Shown piece after piece: positions 58,906 to 64,000 of a stretch of DNA of 64,000 nucleotides. The DNA is from Nitrosomonas sp. (GTDB lineage Bacteria > Pseudomonadota > Gammaproteobacteria > Burkholderiales > Nitrosomonadaceae). The position numbers and the translations under genes were made by a program. Numbering within the stretch: the stretch's first letter is position 1; every line of letters starts with the position of its first letter. The notes under the pieces are model-generated. The model was not told the origin of the DNA. It saw only the letters and a list, made by a program, of their open reading frames with translations, and ran no database searches. The stretch lies in assembly GCF_020852615.1 (NCBI RefSeq), contig NZ_JADZAJ010000039.1, positions 62,001 to 126,000 of the forward strand, in the 5' to 3' direction.

Positions 58906-59828
58906 TAGACCTCACGGTATCGTTTGCGCAGCAAATGTCCCAGGATGTTGAAAACCAGTGTTAGCAGAAGGAGTGTTAACCCTGCCGCAAAAATTGTCTG
59001 GTACCCGATGCTGCCATGCGGCAAATCTCCCAGACTGACCTGAACGATGTAGGTGGTAATGGTTGCTGCAGGTTCCATGGGATTCCATACCAGATTGGGC
59101 TGCATGCCTGCGGCAATGGCAACTACCATGGTTTCACCGACAGCGCGGGAAATCCCGAGAATGTAGGCTGCTGCGATACCCGATAAGGAGGCAGGCATGA
59201 CTACCTTAATCGCTGTTTGAAAACGTGTGGCACCAATGGCATAAGAGCCTTCCCGCAGATGCATGGGCACGGAACGCATGGCGTCTTCTGTCATCGAACT
59301 GACATAGGGGATGATCATGATTCCCATGACCAGTCCGGCAGACAGAAGACTGAAACCAGGCAGGCCAGGAAGAATAGTTTGCAGTAGCGGTGTAACAAAC
59401 AGTAACGCGAAATACCCGTAGACGACAGTTGGGATACCTCCAAGCAGTTCAAGGAACGGTTTGGCGATTTCTCTTACCGCAAAAGGGGCGAATTCGGAAA
59501 GGTAAATGGCAATGATAGTGCCAAAAGGGAGTGCAATAACCAGTGCAACCAGCGAGCTGATGGCAGTTCCTGAAACCAGTGGAAGTATTCCGTAGTGGGC
59601 GTCATCAAATAACGGTGTCCATTGTGTATCAGTCAGAAAATCCCACAGGGAAACATGTTCGAAAAATACCAGCGATTCTGAAACCAACAGGTAAATAATC
59701 GCAAAAGTGATGAAAACAGAAAGAGAGGCAGCCAGGAACAGGAGCAGCTCGATAGTTCTTTCTTTCAGATATCGCTTGTAGTTATGGCGTAAATTTTTAG
59801 GTGAATGATGGGTGTCTGGTGTGGGCAT
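58902..59828 (-). CDS. pstC: Phosphate ABC transporter permease PstC
   Basis: 308 aa, six membrane helices. Signature region EDAMRSVPMHLREGSYAIGATRFQTAIKVVMPASLSGIAAAYILGISRAVGETMVVAIAAG. The periplasmic segment FLTDTQWTPLFDDAHYGILPLVSGT after helix 1 is typical of PstC. First gene of the pstCAB operon, behind a Pho-box-like promoter (59871-59904). The binding protein gene pstS is not in the window on either side. Confidence 0.96.
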   Translation of the reverse strand: MPTPDTHHSPKNLRHNYKRYLKERTIELLLFLAASLSVFITFAIIYLLVSESLVFFEHVSLWDFLTDTQWTPLFDDAHYGILPLVSGTAISSLVALVIALPFGTIIAIYLSEFAPFAVREIAKPFLELLGGIPTVVYGYFALLFVTPLLQTILPGLPGFSLLSAGLVMGIMIIPYVSSMTEDAMRSVPMHLREGSYAIGATRFQTAIKVVMPASLSGIAAAYILGISRAVGETMVVAIAAGMQPNLVWNPMEPAATITTYIVQVSLGDLPHGSIGYQTIFAAGLTLLLLTLVFNILGHLLRKRYREVY

Positions 59829-59870
59829 TCTTATTGTCTGAATATCAATCCGGATACGCGGAGCCAGCTT

Positions 59871-59904
59871 ATTCTAGAAACCGATTGTTACAGTTTGATG
59901 AAAA
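59871..59904 (-). promoter_or_regulatory. Pho box and −10 of pstCAB
   Basis: On the minus strand TTTTCAT-CAAA-CTGTAAC (59887-59904) matches the PhoB direct-repeat consensus CTGTCAT-AAAT-CTGTCAT at 10 of 14 repeat positions. Ten bases downstream lies TAGAAT (59871-59876), a 5-of-6 −10. This spacing, with the Pho box replacing the −35, is the known PhoB promoter layout. It lies about 45-75 bases before the pstC ATG. Confidence 0.55.
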
Positions 59905-60043
59905 ATAAGCTTCTGACATGGCCCACAGGTTCTTGCAGGCCAGATACAAAGTACGTTGCACCTATTGATTACCGTTAAAGTTGTAATAAATACAGGTCGA
60001 TATTTGCAGCATGTTTATCTTGGAAATAGCCAGGCGGGAGTAG

Positions 60044-60262
60044 ATGATGACATTGAAGAACATGATAAAAGAGTTCGCTGCTTATCTGGGGGGGCGGGAA
60101 TCTGTTCTTGACAGGGATTATGCAAGAATTGCCGAGCAGATTAAATTAATGTGGGGGCATGCAGAGTTTTATTGTTATCTGGAAAAACTGCTGGTTGTTG
60201 AGAAAGGACGAGGCCGATCAGGTTTTCCGTTTGAGGTAATTCTGGAATTTGACAAGCTGTAA
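60044..60262 (+). CDS. Small hypothetical protein (72 aa)
   Basis: 72 aa. GGGAG lies five bases before the ATG, supporting translation. The sequence (MIKEFAAYLGGRESVLDRDYARIAEQIKLMWGHAEFYCYLEKLLVVEKGRGRSGFPFEVILEFDKL, given here only in parts as AAYLGGRESVLDRDYARIAE and FPFEVILEFDKL) suggests a small alpha/beta soluble protein with charged helices. No signal peptide or membrane segment. I do not recognise a family. It stands alone between pstC and mnmE, divergent from pstC. Confidence 0.6.
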   Translation: MMTLKNMIKEFAAYLGGRESVLDRDYARIAEQIKLMWGHAEFYCYLEKLLVVEKGRGRSGFPFEVILEFDKL

Positions 60263-60445
60263 GAAATTCACGAACGCTTGTATCCCCGGAAATAATTGGC
60301 GTATAGAGAAATCCGGCCGGTATCAGCCAGTGTTTTAATGTGCCGGGCAAGGGGGACCAAACAGCACAGGGATCTGGAAAAAACTGAAGACGGTTTCCCA
60401 ACCCCTGACACACGATCTTTGTCGTGCACTGAATAGAAAGGCTTG

Positions 60446-61822
60446 TTATTTTCCAATACAGAAACTGGAAAAAATCTCTCCCAACAGGTCATCACTGGAA
60501 AATTCTCCGGTAATAGAGGAAAGCGCCTGTTGAGCAAGACGCAATTCTTCGGCGAATATTTCCAGCTGATCGGCGTTTTTTAACCAAACAGCCGCACTTT
60601 CCAGTCGTTCTTTTGTGCGTGATAACGCTTGCAGATGGCGCTGGCGTGCCATATAAGCGCCTTCCCCGGCAAGGTTGGCCTGCCAGCCTGCTGTTTTAAG
60701 CAGAGTAGTTTGTAGTAGCGCGATGCCTTCACCATTTTTGACAGAAAGATAAACGGCTGTGCCAGATGCATTTTCTGCTACGTGTGGCGGCAGGGCAGTC
60801 AGATCAATTTTGTTGTGGACAGTGAGTACAGGCAGCCGATGTGGCAGGCGCGCCAGTACTGAACGATCTTCCTCTGTTATGCCATAGCGGCTGTCCACCA
60901 GCAGTAATACCAGATCGGCCTGTTCGATTGCTGCGTAGGTGCGGGCAATACCGTGCTGCTCAACAATATCACTGGTTTCTCTTAACCCGGCGGTGTCAAT
61001 GAGATGGAGCGGGATGCCTTCGATCTCGATGGATTGCCGAATGGTATCTCTGGTGGTCCCGGGGATATCAGTGACGATAGCAATTTCATCACCGGCAAGC
61101 CGGTTGAGCAGGCTGGATTTACCCACATTGGGCTGACCTGCCAATACGACCTTGATACCTTCCTGCAGCATATTCCCCTGACGAGAAGCGGCCAGTACCT
61201 GTTCCAGCTTTGTCTGGATGGCGGCCAGCTGTTCGACAGCATGAGCAGATTGGAGGAAATCGATTTCTTCTTCCGGAAAATCGAGTGTGGCCTCGACCAG
61301 CACACGCAGATCAGTCAGGGCGTTTACCAGCTGGTGGATGGTTGAGGAGAATTCTCCCTGTAGCGAGCGTACTGCACAGCGCGCGGCGCTGGTGGTACTG
61401 GCTTCAATCAGATCTGCCACAGCTTCGGCCTGGGCAAGATCAAGTTTATTGCTGAGAAAGGCACGTAAAGTGAATTCACCCGGTTCTGCCAGTCGAGCAC
61501 CCAGTTGCAGGCAGCGATCCAGTAACAGACCCATGACAGCGGGGCCGCCGTGGCCCTGCAGTTCCAGTACGTCTTCACCAGTGTAGGAATTCGGGGAGCG
61601 GAAGTATAGTGCAATTCCCTGATCGATAACCTGTTGGCTTTGGTCAAGGAAATTGAACAGTCCGGCGTAACGCGGTTCGGGAAGTTTGCCCAGGAGATTC
61701 CGGGCAAACGGTTCCAGGTTTGTTCCGGAAATCCTGATTATTCCGACACCCCCCCGGCCTGGGGGGGTGGCAATAGCCGCGATGATGTCGTTATTTTGTA
61801 CTGGTATGGCTGACTGTTGCAT
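60446..61822 (-). CDS. mnmE: tRNA uridine-5-carboxymethylaminomethyl GTPase MnmE
   Basis: 458 aa. With MnmG it modifies U34 of certain tRNAs. N-terminal folate-binding domain ([20 protein letters not shown]), helical domain, and an inserted G domain with G1 [23 protein letters not shown] and NKIDL. The C-terminus ends in FCIGK with the conserved Cys. Order rnpA-yidD-yidC-mnmE is the standard origin-proximal arrangement. The start is 35 bases after the yidC stop. Confidence 0.97.
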   Translation of the reverse strand: MQQSAIPVQNNDIIAAIATPPGRGGVGIIRISGTNLEPFARNLLGKLPEPRYAGLFNFLDQSQQVIDQGIALYFRSPNSYTGEDVLELQGHGGPAVMGLLLDRCLQLGARLAEPGEFTLRAFLSNKLDLAQAEAVADLIEASTTSAARCAVRSLQGEFSSTIHQLVNALTDLRVLVEATLDFPEEEIDFLQSAHAVEQLAAIQTKLEQVLAASRQGNMLQEGIKVVLAGQPNVGKSSLLNRLAGDEIAIVTDIPGTTRDTIRQSIEIEGIPLHLIDTAGLRETSDIVEQHGIARTYAAIEQADLVLLLVDSRYGITEEDRSVLARLPHRLPVLTVHNKIDLTALPPHVAENASGTAVYLSVKNGEGIALLQTTLLKTAGWQANLAGEGAYMARQRHLQALSRTKERLESAAVWLKNADQLEIFAEELRLAQQALSSITGEFSSDDLLGEIFSSFCIGK

Positions 61823-61857
61823 ATTCCTTTCATGTTAAGGAATACAAGGCAGCAGAG

Positions 61858-63624
61858 TTACGAGCGTTTATTCTCTTTCGTTTTTTTCTCTGTCTTTTTC
61901 GAATTACCGGCAGATTTTCCGGAAACATTTTTGCTGGCCGCTGAGCCATACATTTTTGTGATTTGCCATTGTTGTGCAATCGACAGGATGTTATTAACCA
62001 GTGAATAAAGAACCAGCCCGGCTGGAAAGAAGAAGAACATGGCACTGAAAATAATCGGCATGAACTGCATGACTTTAGCCTGGATAGGGTCCGTAGGTGT
62101 CGGATTAAGCTTGGTTTGCACGAACATGGAGATACCCAATAATGCAGGCAGCATATAATACGGATCTGGTGAGGATAAATCATTGATCCATAATGCAAAA
62201 GGTGCATAACGCAATTCTACTGCCGCAAGAATTGTCCAGTACAGCGCGATGAATACCGGGATCTGTACCAAGATCGGGAAGCAGCCACCCATCGGGTTGA
62301 TCTTTTCTTCCTGATAGAACTCCATCATGGCCTGGTGCATGCGCTGCCGATCACCTTTGTACTGTTCCTGAAGGCGTTGCAGTTTAGGGGTTACCAGCCG
62401 CAATTTGGCCATTGAACGGTAACCGGCAGCAGATAGCGGGAAGAATAAGAGCTTGACCGTCATGGTCAGCAGGATAATGGCAATTCCCCAGTTACCTATC
62501 CATGAATGATAAAAAGAAAGCAGGCGAAATAATGGCTTGGCGACCATAGTCAGCCAACCGTAATCAACTGTCAGTTCCAGACCGGGGGCAAGTCCTGCCA
62601 GATCATCCTGCTCTTCCGGGCCCGCGTAAAATGGCATGGTGGTAGTTGTGGTTTCACCGGGAGCAATAACCCCGGCAGGCACAATTACTCCGGCTGTGTA
62701 GAGATTGTCACTTTGCCGTTTGGCAAAAAATTCGCGAGGAATGTGTTGTTGCGGTAACCAGGCAGTCAGGAAGTAGTGTTCCAGCATGGCAATCCAGCCG
62801 TTATTTGCATTGGCTGGATAATCTGCTTTGCCTTTATCCAGATCGGTAAAAGGAATCTTCTGATATTTACCTTCATCGGTATAAACAGCAGCCCCCAGAA
62901 AAGAGGGGATCATCATGGTTTTACCTGCTGGCGGGGTGCTGTCACGCAGCATCTGGAAATAGGCAAACGGACGAACCGTGGCGTCACCTTTATTGGCTAC
63001 TTCAAAACCAACATCAATCACATAGCTGTTGCGGTGAAAAGTATAGGTTTTGATAACCTGCACGCCTTCTGATTCCGGTGCCAGCAGACGAACGGTAATT
63101 TTATCCTCACCGGCAGATAGCTCGTAGTTGCGAACATCTGATTCTGCCCGGTAGGTGGTTTTATGATTAGGTAACCCTTCTCCGACCAGGCCGGATTGCG
63201 CAACATAGGTGCGAGCAGCTTCGCTGTGCAACAAGGCATAGGGTACGTTTTTATCTTCTGTTGAAGGTTGCTGCAGCAACTCCAGGCGCCGTAAATCTCC
63301 CCCCATCGTATCAATTTCAGCGACTACCTTATCGGTGACGACGCGAATCTGTTCTCCTGAAGGCAGCAGGCGCGGAGTGGCTGTATCGCCACTGCCATTG
63401 CTTACAGGTATTCCATCCTGCGGGTTTGCTTGTGATGAAGCAAGTTCGCTACCCGGAACAGGGAGGCTGCTGTCATTACCGGCTTGTGCTGAATCGGCCG
63501 GAGCAACAGTCTGGGTAACAGCAGGGGGATTTTTAAATTTCTCCTGTTCCTTTACCCATGCATCCCATAAAAAAAGTAGTGACGTTGAAAAAATGATAAG
63601 CAGTACGATTTTTTTATTATCCAT
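61858..63624 (-). CDS. yidC: Membrane protein insertase YidC
   Basis: 588 aa. N-terminal membrane helix (IVLLIIFSTSLLFLWDAW), a Pro/Ala/Ser-rich linker, a large periplasmic beta domain (to about residue 340) and the conserved five-helix insertase core: FYHSWIGNWGIAIILLTMTVKLLFFPLSAAGYRSMAKLR (with the positively charged groove Arg) and NPMGGCFPILVQIPVFIALYW. Inserts membrane proteins alone or with SecYEG. The C-terminus is Lys-rich and may contact ribosomes. yidD lies 60 bases upstream. Confidence 0.97.
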   Translation of the reverse strand: MDNKKIVLLIIFSTSLLFLWDAWVKEQEKFKNPPAVTQTVAPADSAQAGNDSSLPVPGSELASSQANPQDGIPVSNGSGDTATPRLLPSGEQIRVVTDKVVAEIDTMGGDLRRLELLQQPSTEDKNVPYALLHSEAARTYVAQSGLVGEGLPNHKTTYRAESDVRNYELSAGEDKITVRLLAPESEGVQVIKTYTFHRNSYVIDVGFEVANKGDATVRPFAYFQMLRDSTPPAGKTMMIPSFLGAAVYTDEGKYQKIPFTDLDKGKADYPANANNGWIAMLEHYFLTAWLPQQHIPREFFAKRQSDNLYTAGVIVPAGVIAPGETTTTTMPFYAGPEEQDDLAGLAPGLELTVDYGWLTMVAKPLFRLLSFYHSWIGNWGIAIILLTMTVKLLFFPLSAAGYRSMAKLRLVTPKLQRLQEQYKGDRQRMHQAMMEFYQEEKINPMGGCFPILVQIPVFIALYWTILAAVELRYAPFALWINDLSSPDPYYMLPALLGISMFVQTKLNPTPTDPIQAKVMQFMPIIFSAMFFFFPAGLVLYSLVNNILSIAQQWQITKMYGSAASKNVSGKSAGNSKKTEKKTKENKRS

Positions 63625-63684
63625 TTTTGGAACTCAGGAAAGCGGAAAATGATAAATACGAAGTACTAAATGAGCGGTAAATAC

Positions 63685-63894
63685 CTATGGAACAGGATCA
63701 TAGCCTCCCTGATGCCAGGGATGGCAGCGCAGTATACGTTTTACCCCCAACCATAACCCTTTGGTAAGACCATGCCTGATCAGCGCTTCCTGCATATAAC
63801 TTGAACAGGTTGGATGAAATCTGCAGGAGGGGGGAAGCAAGAGACCGACACTGTACCGGTATAGTTTGATAAGGCTGATGAGCAGTTGCTTCAT
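63685..63894 (-). CDS. yidD: Membrane protein insertion efficiency factor YidD
   Basis: 69 aa. Family pattern: [65 protein letters not shown], recognisable from [10 protein letters not shown] and [14 protein letters not shown] with its conserved cysteines. It assists YidC/Sec insertion. The start overlaps the rnpA stop by two bases, and yidC follows. Confidence 0.96.
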   Translation of the reverse strand: MKQLLISLIKLYRYSVGLLLPPSCRFHPTCSSYMQEALIRHGLTKGLWLGVKRILRCHPWHQGGYDPVP

Positions 63895-64000
63895 GATTGC
63901 CTTGCTGCCTTATTGAAAAGCACTGCAGCTTCCTGATAGATGTGCGATGAGTCAGACTGATCAGCGGGACACCGAAGCTGCACGACACAATCCAAATTTT
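63891..64000 (-). CDS. rnpA: Ribonuclease P protein component, C-terminal end (cut by window edge)
   Basis: The last 36 codons before the TGA at 63891-63893 read [20 protein letters not shown] and [15 protein letters not shown]. The D-x-VV start and the helical end, together with a stop that overlaps the yidD start, fit the C-terminus of RnpA in the universal rpmH-rnpA-yidD-yidC order. RnpA is the protein cofactor of RNase P, which matures tRNA 5' ends. The body of the gene, including the RNR motif, lies beyond the window. Confidence 0.75.
   Translation of the reverse strand, partial: NLDCVVQLRCPADQSDSSHIYQEAAVLFNKAARQS

Noticed and set aside
60268..60537. An 89-codon minus-strand frame overlapping the end of mnmE
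   Set aside because: It reads partly through mnmE in another frame, has no ribosome site or family pattern, and its codon use is not gene-like.

Overview
The window looks like a chromosomal segment of a betaproteobacterial ammonia oxidiser close to Nitrosomonas. The strongest single clue is a gene for SmbP (22444-22794), the small histidine-repeat periplasmic metal-binding protein described from Nitrosomonas europaea. The gene orders birA-coaX-engB, rnpA-yidD-yidC-mnmE, ftsK-lolA-rarA and coxB-coxA-small ORF-ctaG-DUF2970-coxC also fit a betaproteobacterium. No amo or hao genes are in view, so the genus is an inference. The rnpA-yidD-yidC-mnmE block at the right edge usually lies next to rpmH and dnaA, so the replication origin is probably just beyond position 64000.

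Layout: 1-4800 holds the start of a lytic transglycosylase gene (mltD, cut by the edge) and nrdA-nrdB with an NrdR-like box. 4802-8236 is a three-domain lysophospholipid transporter/acyltransferase/acyl-ACP ligase fusion. 8337-10600 is the one clearly accessory block: two lprI-like genes flanking a ParD-like/RelE toxin-antitoxin pair, then a group II intron tail, an orphan gene and an IS3-type transposase remnant. 10609-22265 is housekeeping: ABC exporter, ssb, an MFS gene, uvrA, glycerate kinase, hemB, engB, coaX, birA. A structured sequence with a strong terminator lies between hemB and engB and may be a small RNA. 22444-28406 carries smbP, dapD, dapC, a phospholipase-D-fold gene, a glycosyltransferase-like gene and a creA-family gene.

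28783-39584 holds ahpC, sdhCDA (no sdhB follows), an exported ankyrin protein, ftsK-lolA-rarA, and lolC-lolD. 39715-40731 is a low-complexity PEP-CTERM-like surface protein. 41468-48090 is an aa3-type cytochrome c oxidase cluster (coxB, coxA, a 37-aa gene, ctaG, DUF2970, coxC, surf1, a Sco-like gene, ctaB). It is visibly more AT-rich than its surroundings and contains no ctaA.

48165-60262 has an FAD-linked glycolate/lactate-type oxidase, a BON lipoprotein, pilH/pilI-like chemosensory genes, argB, a flavin reductase, a hexose-6-phosphate mutarotase, acnA, pstCAB behind a plausible Pho box (no pstS or phoU), and a small orphan gene. 60446-64000 is mnmE, yidC, yidD and the 3' end of rnpA. Functionally the window covers dNTP synthesis, DNA repair, envelope biogenesis (Lol, YidC, lipid recycling), lysine/arginine/haem/CoA/biotin steps, TCA-cycle enzymes and the terminal oxidase. 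No tRNA, rRNA or CRISPR array was seen.
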